From Saxidomus purpurata (Eukaryota; Mollusca; Bivalvia; Venerida; Veneridae), in contig JAFMSR010000017.1 of assembly GCA_022818135.1 (NCBI GenBank), forward strand, positions 754,002 through 818,001: 64,000 nucleotides of DNA, written 5' to 3'. Both the position numbers and the translations under genes were made by a program. Every line of letters begins with the position of its first letter. Positions within the stretch are counted from its first letter, which is position 1. The notes beneath the pieces are model-generated. The model ran no database searches and was not told the origin of the DNA. It saw only the letters and a list, made by a program, of their open reading frames with translations. Below are positions 11,978 to 21,966 of the stretch, piece after piece.

Positions 11978-12525
11978 GTAACTGGCTCTAGCTGACTATG
12001 ATTTAACTGAAATTTAAACTAGTTTGCTTGAATTATTTATCTACAGCGCTTATCAAGTTCAACAGGTATCTTGTCTGTCCCATTGTTATGTCCGGCTGAC
12101 CGGCAAATATTATGTAACCTATGACCTTTTACTGTGGAAAACATCGAACTATTGTGCTTACACGTAGAACTCTTTGTATATGTTATGTGCTTAAAACGTC
12201 ATTTCAGGTTGTTCTTTTTGTTTAAGTTACGACTGGCATGATGTTACGATCAAGGAATAAAATGAAGCTAAACAAGATTGGTGAAAGTTCCTATTGATGT
12301 AAAGGTTTTATTTGTTAACATAGCAACCACAGTTCTGCATGGAATGGAATTATTTGAACAACTATGAGAGGGCTTCATGCAAGGAACACCCCTGCCAAGT
12401 TTCATCAACATTGGCCATGTGGTTTCAGAGATGTTGTTTGAAGGAAAATGTTAACGGACGTACGACGGACGCTAGATGGAATGCAATCACAATAGCTCAC
12501 TGTGGCACTTCGATCTTATTCAAAG
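11978..12525 (+). other. Intron of unit B containing a decayed Rep-A end
   Basis: Between the exon-2 donor and an acceptor-like ATTCAAAG. The segment at about 12300-12510 resembles the right part of Rep-A (CTGCATGGAATGGAATT, GGCTTCATGCAAGGAACA, ACGGACG) but is degenerate. Unit D has the same intron (39749-40284); units A and C lack most of it. Confidence 0.5.
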
Positions 12526-12720
12526 AAAAATGGAAGATGGTCGGTTTTTCCAGTGAAGGAAAAGAAGGATTATGCGTTTACGAAGGACATTGCTCATAGA
12601 GCATGGACAATGAGATTGAATGACCGTGTTGGCATAAAGCAAAGAGTTCTGGAAGAAGATGATCCTAGGGCGTTGGCATTGCACTTGGCACCAAGTGAAC
12701 CTCCTGCCATACAGGGAGGC
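12526..12720 (+). pseudogene. Unit B, third exon (least damaged copy)
   Basis: Reads NGRWSVFPVKEKKDYAF, then a helix containing MRLNDRVGIKQRVLEEDDPR and an APSEPPA tail. Copies A, C and D carry internal deletions after RVG. No known domain is recognised. A related exon follows at 12796 with the same order of motifs, suggesting an internal repeat of this protein. Confidence 0.5.
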
Positions 12721-12795
12721 ATTTATTATTTCTTAATTATATGTTTATATGGTTCTGTGTAGCAACTGTAGCTACATAACGGCTACAATAGTCTG

Positions 12796-12957
12796 CTGAC
12801 ACAAGCTCTAAAAATGAGACTAAATGACATGGAAGGTATATACAGGTCCCGTGAATTGGAAGCTGGAGACCCAGGCAGACTGTCACAGCATCTGGCACCC
12901 GTGCCTCCTAAGCCAACTGTTGACATTTATCAAGAGCAGCAATCACAGTTCAAGTGA
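12796..12957 (+). CDS. Unit B exon homologous to exon 3, ending in stop
   Basis: 54 codons including the stop: LTQALKMRLNDMEGIYRS, then GDPGRLSQHLAPVPPKP, ending TGA. The order MRLND ... DP.RL...HLAP..PP matches the exon at 12526, so the two are probably an ancient internal duplication. Found only in unit B. Unknown function; a splice acceptor was not clearly placed. Confidence 0.35.
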   Translation: MTQALKMRLNDMEGIYRSRELEAGDPGRLSQHLAPVPPKPTVDIYQEQQSQFK

Positions 12958-13238
12958 AATTTCAAACAATGGTGTATGTTCACCTGAAGCAAAAAATACC
13001 AAACATTGTCACTGGATACTTACAAGGAAACATTAGCTTATACATTACAGTTTATGTAGTGTAACAAATACAAGGAAATTCCTGGTCAAAGTCATGTTTA
13101 TGAACTGAAATGTTCCCCTCTGCCATGTAAAACAGTCATTTCATTACATAACTTGATCCAGTTCATGTACAAAATTGTGGTATTCTGTGTCAAGTGCTTG
13201 TTAATTTATAAACTCCTACCTTCAAGATATACAAGAAA
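12958..13238. other. Non-coding spacer of unit B
   Basis: AT-rich sequence with no recognisable gene or repeat terminus. Confidence 0.4.
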
Positions 13239-13880
13239 CAAGAGGGCCAAGATTGCCCTATATCGCTCACCTTGGTACAAGTCCACTTGCCTGGTGGAAG
13301 ATCACTAGATAATGTTATATACCAAATAAGTTTTCCTATATACACCTTTGTAAAACAAATGATCCCCCCTGGGCAAGGTCAATTTTGACCCCAGGGGCAT
13401 AATTTGAACAAACTTTGAAGAGGTCTACTAGGCAATGCTACATGCCAAATATCTAAGCTCTAGGCCTTGTGGTTTCAGAGAAAAAGATTTTTAAAGTTTT
13501 CCCTATATAAGCCTATGTAAAACTAAGTGATCCATGGTGCGGGGTCAATTTTGACCCGGGGGTCATAATTTGAACAATCTTGGTAGAGGTCCACTAGACA
13601 ATGCTACATGCCAAATATCTAAGCTCTAGGCCTTGTGGTTTCAGAGAAGAAGATTTTTAAAGTTTTTCCTATTTGTTGCCAAAGCAACCAGAGTTCTGCA
13701 TGGAATGGAATTCTTTGAACAATTTTGGTTGAGCTTCATGCAAGGAACATTCCTGCATAGTTTTATCAACATTGGCGTAGAGGTTTCAGAGATGTCATTT
13801 GAATCAAAATGTTGACGGACGACGTACGACGGACAATCATCGATCAGAAAAGCTCACCCTGGCGTAGCCAGGTGAGCTAA
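13239..13880 (+). repeat. Rep-A copy, both termini present
   Basis: Left CAAGAGGGCCAAGATTGCCC, right GCTCACCCTGGCGTAGCCAG...GAGCTAA. About three tandem units. It inserted immediately 5' of the coil exon at 13884. Confidence 0.75.
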
Positions 13881-13883
13881 AAA

Positions 13884-14110
13884 AGGACTTGTCAGTAAGG
13901 CACGGCATTTGTTAGAGAACTTGGACAATGTTCTACTATGCTTAGACCACGACAGAACAATTTCGTTTAGAGAACATTTCCTGTTTGCTGAAACTGAATC
14001 TGTATCAGAATGATATATTAGAGAGGCCTTGGCTGACATGGAGGAGATATCGGATGTGATTTCAGTGGTGACATTCTTGTTGGAATATGAGAAATACCTG
14101 AGAGACATAG
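13884..14110 (+). pseudogene. Unit B coil exon before RING, with internal TGA
   Basis: One frame reads KARHLLENLDNVLLCLDHD, then, after a TGA at 14011-14013, ADMEEISDVISVVTFLLEYE up to a GT donor at 14111 (ATAG/GTTAGT). Open frame on both sides of the stop and a good donor indicate a decayed exon rather than chance. It directly precedes the RING exon of the same unit and probably encoded an oligomerisation helix. Confidence 0.5.
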
Positions 14111-14255
14111 GTTAGTTTCTTTCTCACTTTAGCATAAGAGTTTACTTTGATAGAACTTTGTAATACATTTATTTGCTAATTTACCGTCAAAAAAAAGTTG
14201 AACTTCACTCAATGTCTTGTGATATGATATTCACCAATGTTGATTTCTCTTTCAG

Positions 14256-14692
14256 CAAACAGGCAGAATTTCTCAAACACAATCTTGAATGAGATCATTT
14301 CAGTGTCTAGTGATAGCAAAGATGAATTGCCAGACATCTATCATGCGAAGAAACAAGTGAAAGGAATTTGAGGCTTTCATAGGTTTCGTCCCTATACAAA
14401 GAATACAACTGCTATTGTTATGTTGGGGTAGTTGAACATTGACAAGAACAAGTCTGTAGAGACTCCCGTGACTCAGAATCAGAATGAATTGCAACCAGTA
14501 GAACATCGAGCTGAAATAAGATATGATTTGCTGCATTGCGTGATTTGTTTGAGCAACAAGAAGGAAAGTACATTTGTGCCTTGCAGACACACTGTGTGTC
14601 AAGATTGTGCTGTGAAAACTAATGCAACGAAACAGTGTTGCTTCTGTCGATGCAAAATAAAAGAAGTGGTGAAGGTGCGACTGACTGATTGA
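14256..14692 (+). pseudogene. Unit B terminal exon with complete IAP-type RING
   Basis: After TTTCTCTTTCAG the exon reads a Ser/Asp linker, hits an in-frame TGA (GGAATTTGAGGC), then encodes the best-preserved RING: CVICLSNKKESTFVPCRHTV, CQDC, then CCFCRCKIKEVVKVRLTD and stop. Spacing is C-x2-C-x11-C-x-H-x2-C-x2-C-x9-C-x2-C. AATAAA at 14722. An insertion (TGTTATGTTGGGGTAGTTGA) also breaks the linker. A short protein starting at a later ATG could still contain the RING; this is inference. Confidence 0.7.
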
Positions 14693-14837
14693 TTGTTTGG
14701 TGTGATTCACTGTAGCATTGCAATAAAAAAATGCAATTCAATGTACAGCTTTTGTCGTTCTCTTTTATCATCCCTAGCTGTTTGTTTCTCATTTTTAATT
14801 TTTTATTTGAACGTTCATCGAGCAACATCAACTAAAA

Positions 14838-15053
14838 ATGACTTACAACATGCCAAATCCGTATTATGACTATTCAGCTTTGTCACTTGGCAACGACAGC
14901 AACAATATGTTTAATTTGGGTACGGAATACCAACTAGACGATGGCAAGCTACCGAACAAAACTTCGGAAATTACTGAGAATAATCAGACAAACAAAAGGA
15001 AAACAGCAGCAACAAGTATCAAAGAAACTACAAATAGCAAGAAAAAGGAATAG
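14838..15053 (+). pseudogene. Unit C, first exon
   Basis: 71 codons from MTYNMPNPYYDYSALSLG to a Lys-rich end. It is undamaged and lies about 110 bp after the AATAAA of unit B, giving the head-to-tail unit junction. Confidence 0.5.
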
Positions 15054-15162
15054 TACTGTTAAGATTTCATTTTTCTGAATTTCATCTTTGTTCAGGTTAC
15101 TTGTATCGAGGATCGTTTGACAGAGTTTTGACTATATACATATTTCATTTTTTCAATTTCAG

Positions 15163-15464
15163 CAAACAAGACGCCAGATTCAAAAGCACTGTCACTGACC
15201 CAGGAAATGAAAACAAATGTACAAGATCAACAGGAGGAGACAACATGCCAAAGAAATTCATTTTTCTCAAATTGAGGAAAACAAAACGACTTATGATGAA
15301 TTTCAACAAAGCTTGAAGATTTGTCGAATATACAACAGCAGATGTCAGCTGCAATTGACGAATATAACAACGATCAGTGCATCCATCAGGATATGTTATC
15401 CTCATTGGAATCATGGAACTCTGTCATAGACAATGTGCGAAATCGCAAAGAACAAATTTTAACT
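15163..15464 (+). pseudogene. Unit C, second exon, cut by an insertion
   Basis: Has the intact acceptor TTTCAG lost in units A and B, but carries the CAGCAGATG frame change and is cut at about 15464 (AACAAATTTTAA) by a roughly 1-kb insertion. The remainder (CACAATGTAAATGG...) resumes at about 16513. Confidence 0.55.
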
Positions 15465-16512
15465 AGAACTGCCACTGTCATGGCCTGAATACCCCGCATA
15501 CCGCTTTGTCAGAATCAACAGTGGTTATTTACAGCTCAATAATAAAAGTGTAACACAAAAAATATTCTCTAACTTTGATAGGACGTATTTTAAGGAAACA
15601 ATATCCATGACAACCAGTATCAACTCAAAATCTATAGGGGTCTTCTACATGTCACAACCAACTGCCCAACAAATTTCTAAGACTGTACATTGTATAATTT
15701 ATTGGGAGGTCAGGTTTTTCAGTTAAGGCCACTATAACCATGACCTTTGACCTACTGATCTGAAAATGAATAGGGATCATTTACTGGTCATGACTAATGT
15801 CCATACCAAATACAATGTATGAAGACAGTGTGCAAAAGGATTTTTAATTTATTCAGGGCAGACAAGCAAAACCAAACAGACAAAAAAGCTGATTCCAGTA
15901 TGTCCTCCTTACAACTTTGTTGTGAGAGGAAATTGGTCATGACCAAAATGCACTTTGGACAGTCATTGTTAAGCATTTGAGCAGACAAGCTTATTGTAGT
16001 AAAAGCCCCTGTGATCTTGACATTTGACACAGTCACCTAAACAAGGGGTCATCTACTAGTCATAACCAACTTCAATACCTAATAACCACCATGTCAAATA
16101 TGTCTTAAGTTATTGGGCGGACAAGCTTTTTGAAGTCAAGGCCCCTGTGACCTTTGACCCGGTGACCTCAAAATCAATAGGGGTCATCTACTAGTCATGA
16201 CTAACCTCCATGCCAAATATGAAGACTGTGGGTCAAAGGAATCTTAAGTTATTGGGCGGACAAGCTTTTTGAAGTCAAGGCCCCTGTGACCTTGACCTTT
16301 GACCTGGTGACCTCAAAATGGATAGGGGTCTTCTACTAATCATGACTAACCTCCATGCCAAATATGAAGACTGTGGGTCAAAGGAATCTTAAGTTATTGG
16401 GCGGACAAGAAAAAACCGACGGACGCCGGACGGCCGGACAGCCGGACGGCCGGACGGACAAGCTGATTCCAGTATACCCCCCTTACAACTTTGTTGTGCG
16501 GGGGTATAATAA
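15465..16512. mobile_element. Non-autonomous element with ACCCCGC/GCGGGGGT ends
   Basis: Defined by comparison with exon 2 of units A, B and D, which are continuous here. It contains ATACCCCGCATACCGCTTTG near 15488 and ends with ACAACTTTGTTGTGCGGGGG and TATAATAA. Internal tandem units of about 130 bp carry GACCTCAAAATGGATAGGGG and TTATTGGGCGGACAAG; a CGGACGGCCGGAC simple repeat precedes the right end. No transposase gene is visible. Confidence 0.6.
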
Positions 16513-16736
16513 CACAATGTAAATGGTGTCACAGTTCTCCACTATCTAACCCTCCAAAAGTAATTGGCTCTTTAAGGAAAGTGGAAGATGGTCGGTCTTT
16601 CCTATGAAGGGAAAAAAGGATAATGCGTATGTGAAGGACATTGCTCATAGACTAAGAGCATTGACAATGAGACTGAATGACCGTGTTGGGATGAAGATCC
16701 TAGGAGGTTGGCATTGCATTTGGCACCAAGTGAACA
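16513..16736 (+). pseudogene. Unit C, end of exon 2 joined to exon 3
   Basis: The exon-2 end (CTAACCCTCC) and the exon-3 start are separated by only a few bases, as in unit A, so the intron kept in units B and D has been lost. After GGGATGAAG a deletion shifts the frame. The truncated Rep-A begins at 16737. Confidence 0.5.
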
Positions 16737-17200
16737 AACTTTAAAGAGGTCTACTAGGCAATGCTACATGCCAAATATCTAAGCTCTAGGCCTTGTGGTT
16801 TCAGAGAAAAAGATTTTTAAAGTTTTCCCTATATAAGCCTATGTAAAACTAAGTGACCCCCATGCGGGGTCAATTTTGATCCGGGGGTCATAATTTGAAC
16901 AATCTTGGTAGAGGTCCACTAGCCAATGCTACATGCCAAATATCTAAGCTCTAGGCCTTGTGGTTTCAGAGAAGAAGATTTTTAAAGTTTTTTCTATTTT
17001 TTGCCATAGCAACCAGAGTTCTGCATGGAATGGAATTCTTTGAGCAATTTTGATAGAGCTTCATGCAAGGAACATTCTTGCATAGTTTTATCAACATTGG
17101 CCTAGTGGTTTCAGGGGAGATGTCATTTGAATCAAAATGTTGACGGACGACGGACAATCATCAATCAGAAAAGCTCACCCTGGCGTAGCCAGGTGAGCTA
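16737..17200 (+). repeat. 5'-truncated Rep-A copy of unit C
   Basis: Same truncated left boundary as 5626 and the canonical right end CTCACCCTGGCGTAGCCAGG. It has one internal unit fewer than unit A. Confidence 0.65.
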
Positions 17201-17984
17201 AGAAGGATTGCTGCAGTTGACAAAATCACGTGGTTGCCTCTCTCTTACAAAAACTACAAACTCATCTGCTAAAATTTTCAAAGTAAATCTTTTTTTCTGG
17301 TTTCAAACTTATGTCAATATTAAAGTTTAAATACAATAAGCAAATCTGTTTTAGTAAACGTGGCTTCCCCTAGATGCATTGAACATGTTGAAGCCTTATG
17401 CAAAATTTTATTGCAAAAATTGCAAATTATGCAACAGATAAAATGACAAAATATCTGATGTAATAACAGGCTTCATCTTCTTCCATTTTCCGGCCACTTC
17501 ACAACAGAGCGAGGCAGAAGAATGGGACGAGATAACTAGCAGCCTGACGAACAAAATACGGAAGTTTTTGGCAGGGAAATACCCTATGAACAGACTTCAT
17601 TAATAGATCCACTTGCTTACACGAATAATGAAGACCATGCATTTTATGCAAAAATTGTGATTTATCATGAGGTTCGTCAAAATGAAGAAACTCACCCGAA
17701 TTAAAACTATTGGATTTAAAATTTTATTAATTGTTTGTGGTCTTTCTGCTGAAAAAATAATGGAGTCTTAATTATTTGCAGTACAGCAAATACTATATTA
17801 TGCTTTTATGATCTTGAATTTCCACCTATCATCATTATCACAAAAACATATTATTAATAATATATAATTCTACTAAAACACCATTATAACTTATTTAGAG
17901 AATAAATGTATCAAGGAATATTTTACTACAGTAGTATGGAATACCAGTTGAGAGTTATGGTAATTTAGCTAGAATCCAAGAAGG
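17201..17984 (+). pseudogene. Unit C middle segment (duplicate of 6248-7050)
   Basis: Nearly identical to unit A, including the possible exon (here about 17544-17718), which has a 3-bp loss and an earlier TAA (CCGAATTAA). The rest is AT-rich non-coding DNA. Confidence 0.35.
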
Positions 17985-18274
17985 AATTCCACTGGCTTAA
18001 TTTATGGGGGGGTCATTGGAATTCCACTAGTATTCCAAAGGAATTCCACTGGAAAATATTGAGATGGAATTTCACTGGTATTGAGATGGAATTCCACTGG
18101 AATCTTGATGGAATTCCACTGGAATCTTGATGGTATACCACTAGTATTTAAGTGGAATTCCACTGGTATATTGATGGAATTCCACTGGAATATTGATGGC
18201 ATACTTTTGGTGGAATTCCACTGGTATTCCAAAGGAATTCCACTGGAAAATATTGGCTATTCCAGTGGAATACC
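17985..18274. repeat. TGGAATTCCA minisatellite, left half, Polinton target
   Basis: Same short palindromic units as 7052-7440. The last six bases, AATACC (18269-18274), are repeated at 37438-37443 on the other side of the Polinton. Confidence 0.75.
18269..18274. repeat. Target-site duplication, left copy (AATACC)
   Basis: Identical to 37438-37443. The continuous site in unit A reads GGAATACCAACACTATT at 7359-7375. Confidence 0.9.
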
Positions 18275-18427
18275 AGTAGTATGGAATTGAGTGTACAGAA
18301 TACGTCCCAGAAGACGTAAAAAGGCACTGAGGTGCGAAATACGTCCCAGAAGACGTAAAAAGGCACTGGGAGGTAAAAAGGCACTGATGGTGCGTTTTAC
18401 GTCCCTAAAGTACAAAAGCACTCGGAG
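18275..18427 (+). repeat. Polinton left terminal inverted repeat
   Basis: Outer about 55 bp are almost identical to the right terminus. Inside are two to three units of about 43 bp containing ACGTCCCAGAAGACGT and AAAAAGGCACTG. Similarity to the right end persists to GCACTCGGAG at about 18418. Confidence 0.85.
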
Positions 18428-18662
18428 ACACCAAGGCGTGAAACTGGGAACATAAAACACAGACGTGAAACACAGCGTGACGAACTTTGTAGTTTAAATA
18501 ATACACCGCCTGAAAAATATGATTTTTTAGTATAGATAATGGATCCAAATGGAGGAATGTCATTCTTGATAATAAAAAGCTAAATTATGTAAAGTATAAT
18601 TTTTTGATGTAAAAACCATAAAAACATCTGGAATTAATGGCATAATAGCTTGGACTGTCATC

Positions 18663-19766
18663 ATGGAAAGACCAAATGATGAAGTGTTGAGAAATTATTA
18701 TTTTAAATCGAAAAAGGCTGCTGCATTTTCGGGACCCAAAAAGCTATTTGAGGTACTGAATAAGAAATATCCTGGAAGATTTTCTTTAAACTTTATCAAA
18801 CAATGGATTAATGATCAGGATGCGTATGCTTTACAAAAACCAAGAAGATATAAATTCAAGACAGCGCAAGTTCGAGTGTCATCTATTGGAGAACAATTAG
18901 ATGTGGATCTGTTATCCATGACAAATTTGGTTGAATTTAACGATGGTGTGAGGTATCTACTGTGTGCTATAGACATTTTATCAAGGAAACTATGGGTGGA
19001 ATCATTGAAAGACAAGACAGCAAAAAGTGTTTTAGGTGCAATGAAAAAGATTTTAAAAGACATGACTCCTTTGAACATTAAAAAAGTGCGCGCTGATAAG
19101 GGAAGTGAGTTTGTCAATAGATGGTTCAAGAAACTGATGAAGGACAACGATATATACTTTTTTACCACCAATAACACCCCGAAGAGCAACTACGTGGAAA
19201 GAGTGCAGCCTACGTTAAAGGAAAAACTGTACCGAATGATGAGACACAAAAGAACATATCGTTACATTGATGAACTAGAAAATGTGGTGGCAAGTTACAA
19301 TACCACACCACATCGCAGTTTAAACTCTATGGCGCCAAACGATGTGAACAAAAAGAATGAAGCTGACATCTGGGCAGCGATTTATTTAAAGAAAAACAGA
19401 AAAAGAAAACCCAAATTTCACTTTAAAATTGGTGATCTTATACGTATCAGTTTTACGAAAAAGCCTTTTCAACGGGCTTACAATGAACAATACACTACAG
19501 AGGTATTTAAAATAGCTGGACGCATTCTAAAGCAGGCTATACCCATGTATAAAATAAAGGACTTAAATGGGGAGAGTATATCAGGATGGTTTTATACCAG
19601 TGAGTTGCAAAAAGTGAATAAGGATGAAAACAGTTTATGGTTCATTGAGAAAATTCTGAAAAAAAGAAAGCGAAACAAAAAAGTACAATATTTAGTTGAA
19701 TGGCAGGGATTTCCAAAATCATTTAACAGTTGGGTAGATGCTGACGAAGTCAAAGATATTAAGTGA
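18663..19766 (+). CDS. Polinton retrovirus-like integrase with chromodomain
   Basis: 367 aa. The catalytic rve-type core runs about residues 75-235, with acidic residues in QLDVDLLSM, VRADKGSEF and NYVERVQPTLKE forming the expected D,D,E set. The N-terminal part (AAAFSGPKKLFEVL) and the QDAYALQKPRRYKF linker match the usual Polinton integrase layout. The C-terminal about 45 residues are a chromodomain (WFIEKILKKRK, YLVEWQGFPKSFNSWV), which may guide target choice. The integrase makes the 6-bp staggered insertion. The start at 18663 sits about 240 bp inside the left terminal repeat. The frame is complete, with no stops or frameshifts, in contrast to the right arm. Identification is firm. Confidence 0.93.
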   Translation: MERPNDEVLRNYYFKSKKAAAFSGPKKLFEVLNKKYPGRFSLNFIKQWINDQDAYALQKPRRYKFKTAQVRVSSIGEQLDVDLLSMTNLVEFNDGVRYLLCAIDILSRKLWVESLKDKTAKSVLGAMKKILKDMTPLNIKKVRADKGSEFVNRWFKKLMKDNDIYFFTTNNTPKSNYVERVQPTLKEKLYRMMRHKRTYRYIDELENVVASYNTTPHRSLNSMAPNDVNKKNEADIWAAIYLKKNRKRKPKFHFKIGDLIRISFTKKPFQRAYNEQYTTEVFKIAGRILKQAIPMYKIKDLNGESISGWFYTSELQKVNKDENSLWFIEKILKKRKRNKKVQYLVEWQGFPKSFNSWVDADEVKDIK

Positions 19767-19784
19767 AACACCCCACTGAAAATT

Positions 19785-20240
19785 ATGGATCGATACATTT
19801 ACGTAAAAGGCGATAGCAGTGATAAGTATTTTACGGATAATGAAGTGTATAAATTCAAAGTACATTTGAATACAACTTTACCTTTGATGGGATTTTGGAA
19901 AATTGGATTGACAGAATTTTTTGCTACGGACACCACTACCAGTTCAAAATCCAAAAGCGGTAAAACGAATGAAGAGCTCTACATATACACTGACATTTGT
20001 AAAGAAAGCATTGTACATGACTCAGAGCAGCCACTGTTGAGACGAGTAGAAAAAAATACAAAAACGGGTTGGAGCTACCAATTTAATAAAGTGTATTATT
20101 TACCAATTAGAAAAAAGGAACTTTTGGAATTTACGGTGTACATAAAATGCAAAGACGGGAGTGATCCCTCATTCTTAGCTTCGCCATTGCATCTAACACT
20201 TCATTTGAAACCATATCCATTTTTAAGTGACTATGAATAG
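19785..20240 (+). CDS. Probable penton / minor capsid protein
   Basis: 151 aa, beginning 18 bp after the integrase stop and overlapping the next gene. It reads as an all-beta protein: DRYIYVKGDSSDKYFTDNEV, then NTTLPLMGFWKIGLTEFFA, and ends [16 protein letters not shown]. Size, position beside the core and capsid genes, and beta-rich pattern fit the single jelly-roll penton-type protein of Polintons and adintoviruses. There is no catalytic motif. The assignment rests on context and overall pattern rather than a diagnostic signature. Confidence 0.65.
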   Translation: MDRYIYVKGDSSDKYFTDNEVYKFKVHLNTTLPLMGFWKIGLTEFFATDTTTSSKSKSGKTNEELYIYTDICKESIVHDSEQPLLRRVEKNTKTGWSYQFNKVYYLPIRKKELLEFTVYIKCKDGSDPSFLASPLHLTLHLKPYPFLSDYE

Positions 20241-20682
20241 TTCTAAGTTGTATGTGCCTAATCCACAAAAATGGATGAATTTTTTTGATAAAGTAGCTGA
20301 TGGAAAAATGAAGCTTTTGCAAAGTGGTGGTGCGAGACATTCTGAAATACAAAACACAGTGCCTCATTCAGATACGAAACAGCTACCAATAAAAGCGGTC
20401 ATACCATCAGAGCAGACAGCTGAACAAGCCAAAAGCGAATTGAAACGGGACAATATAAATCCATCTACTGTAGCAGAAATGTTTCATAAATCGAAAGGTT
20501 CTCGAAGGAAGCAGACGTCTAAACGAAAACCGAAGAAAGGTTCTGGAAAAATATATAAAATAAAAAAAACGAATCAGAGAGGCGGTAAAAAATTGAAATC
20601 TAAAAAAGTAAGAAAACAGTCGACTAAAAGAAAAAAGAAATCAACTACTTCTAGATCAAAGCAGGATTTATTGAATTTTTAA
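20233..20682 (+). CDS. Lysine-rich virion core-like protein
   Basis: About 149 aa starting at the ATG that overlaps the preceding stop (TATGAATAG). The N-terminal 35 residues are amphipathic ([20 protein letters not shown]) and end in a GG pair. The middle is Gln/Glu/Ser-rich; the C-terminal half is extremely basic ([19 protein letters not shown] and further Lys runs). This fits a DNA-condensing core protein, perhaps processed at the GG. Its neighbours are penton-like and capsid genes in the same orientation with 5-bp spacing to the latter. Alternative: a fused membrane-active plus core protein. Function inferred. Confidence 0.6.
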   Translation: MNSSKLYVPNPQKWMNFFDKVADGKMKLLQSGGARHSEIQNTVPHSDTKQLPIKAVIPSEQTAEQAKSELKRDNINPSTVAEMFHKSKGSRRKQTSKRKPKKGSGKIYKIKKTNQRGGKKLKSKKVRKQSTKRKKKSTTSRSKQDLLNF

Positions 20683-20687
20683 GAGTC

Positions 20688-21473
20688 ATGTCAGCGCTCA
20701 ATAAGGACAGTTTTCACGAGGGACTACCTTCTGAGTTATCGTTATTTGACCTACCTCCGACACAGGTGGGCGTTAGCGATGTATACTTTGAGGAAATTAG
20801 ACCTTTGAGCCAAGTAACTACTGACAGTCCAATAGAATTCAAAATCAGTAATCAGAATTCAGTGGACTATTTGGATTTAAAAGGATCCCAACTGTACGTG
20901 AAACTGAAAGTGACCAAAGCAAATGGAACTGCCTTGGGGTCTGCAGAGAAAATGGGACCAGTAAATATGTTTTTACAAGCTTTATTTTCAACCACAGAGG
21001 TGACTCTTCAGAACAAGGCAACCATTACTTGCAATTATAATGGATACCGAGCAGTGATAAGTACGCTGATGAAATACGGAGCAGATGCAAAAGACTCTCA
21101 GTTACAGTCACAGCTGTACCTACCAGATGACGCCGATTCTCCTGGAGTGACTGATCCGTCAAGTACAAACAGTGGTTTACTTGAAAGAAGTAAATTTATA
21201 GCTGAATCCAAAGTGTTGGACATGCAAGGACCCATTTTTCATGATTTGTTTACGTTCGATCGTTACATGTTGAACGGGGTGGATGTGAAACTCAAACTGT
21301 ACAGAAACTCTCCAGCGTTTTGTTTGAGTTCAGGCGAGGCCAGTCCAGACTATAAGATCGACATACTGGGTATCTATTTGCTAGCTCGAAAGATCAGAGT
21401 AAATCCGACTCTTTACTGTCATATAATTTCGATTTTATATCATCCGCTATGTTCAGTGAAGCAGTACTTTTAG
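20688..21473 (+). pseudogene. Major capsid protein, truncated
   Basis: Residues 1-240 match the N-terminal half of the Polinton double jelly-roll major capsid family: [55 protein letters not shown], then [20 protein letters not shown]. After RKIRVNP (about 21408) similarity stops and about 20 unrelated codons lead to a stop; these codons are the antisense of the next gene. Family members are usually roughly 400 aa or more, so about half is missing. The join is best explained by an internal deletion. The product cannot be a complete capsid protein. Confidence 0.85.
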
Positions 21474-21654
21474 GCGACTGCTTTATGTTTTCCTGCGTGT
21501 TTTGTACAGTGTTTTTGTTACTTGAATTCGTTATTTCTTGCTGCTGTATGTTTTCACCACCAGTTTGTTCCACAACTGTGCCGATTTTCTGTTGTTGCAA
21601 TGCATTAAGGTGCTCATATTTCGTTTTTGGAACTAACACCAATTCTTGCGCCAT
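21394..21654 (-). pseudogene. Small conserved Polinton protein, 3' end probably lost
   Basis: 86 aa from MAQELVLVPKTKYEHLNALQ. An N-terminal LVPK.KYE.L motif recurs in small ORFs beside the ATPase of invertebrate Polinton-like elements. The rest is Gln/Asn/Ser-rich. It converges on the truncated capsid gene and its last residues lie in the junction (about 21394-21408), so it probably lost its C-terminus in the same deletion. It starts 4 bp after the stop of the next gene, suggesting co-transcription with it. Confidence 0.55.
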
Positions 21655-21657
21655 ATT

Positions 21658-21966
21658 TCAGTTTAAAAATTCAAGTGTTTTTAGCAGTGACACAATGAAA
21701 TGCGTATATCGCTCCAAAATTTTCCTTCTAGTAGCAAGTGATATCCCTTTCCTGACAAGCTTGCGAATAATAAGTTTATGTTTTCTGAGTTTGTTTTTAA
21801 GTTTAGGATTTAACGTTTCATGATTAATGACCACGTTATATACTGCCTGAACTAATGCTTTCAGTTGTGTCCGTTCTATAGTTTTTATGAGCGCTTTTTG
21901 CTGTTTATGACTTGTTTTTAGAAAAAGACGCAGAAAATCCTGTTCTTTTTGCATCAGTGGGTCCAT
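21658..21966 (-). CDS. Small basic helical Polinton protein
   Basis: 102 aa, all helical, with LRKHKLIIRKLVRKGISLAT, a pattern seen in a small protein that commonly accompanies the ATPase and capsid genes in animal Polintons and adintoviruses. It overlaps the ATPase gene by 13 bp and precedes the 21654 gene by 4 bp, so the three form a tight minus-strand block. The hydrophobic, Gly-rich tail often present in relatives is replaced here by THFIVSLLKTLEFLN. Probably a virion component; not proven. Confidence 0.6.
   Translation of the reverse strand: MDPLMQKEQDFLRLFLKTSHKQQKALIKTIERTQLKALVQAVYNVVINHETLNPKLKNKLRKHKLIIRKLVRKGISLATRRKILERYTHFIVSLLKTLEFLN

Noticed and set aside
13854..14108. Minus-strand frame containing SDTDS, like a polymerase B motif
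   Set aside because: It is antisense to the coil exon of unit B, no other PolB motif is nearby, and it lies outside the Polinton boundaries.
18815..19189. 124-codon minus-strand frame
   Set aside because: Antisense of the integrase.
21449..21823. 124-codon Cys-rich plus-strand frame
   Set aside because: Antisense of the two small minus-strand Polinton genes.
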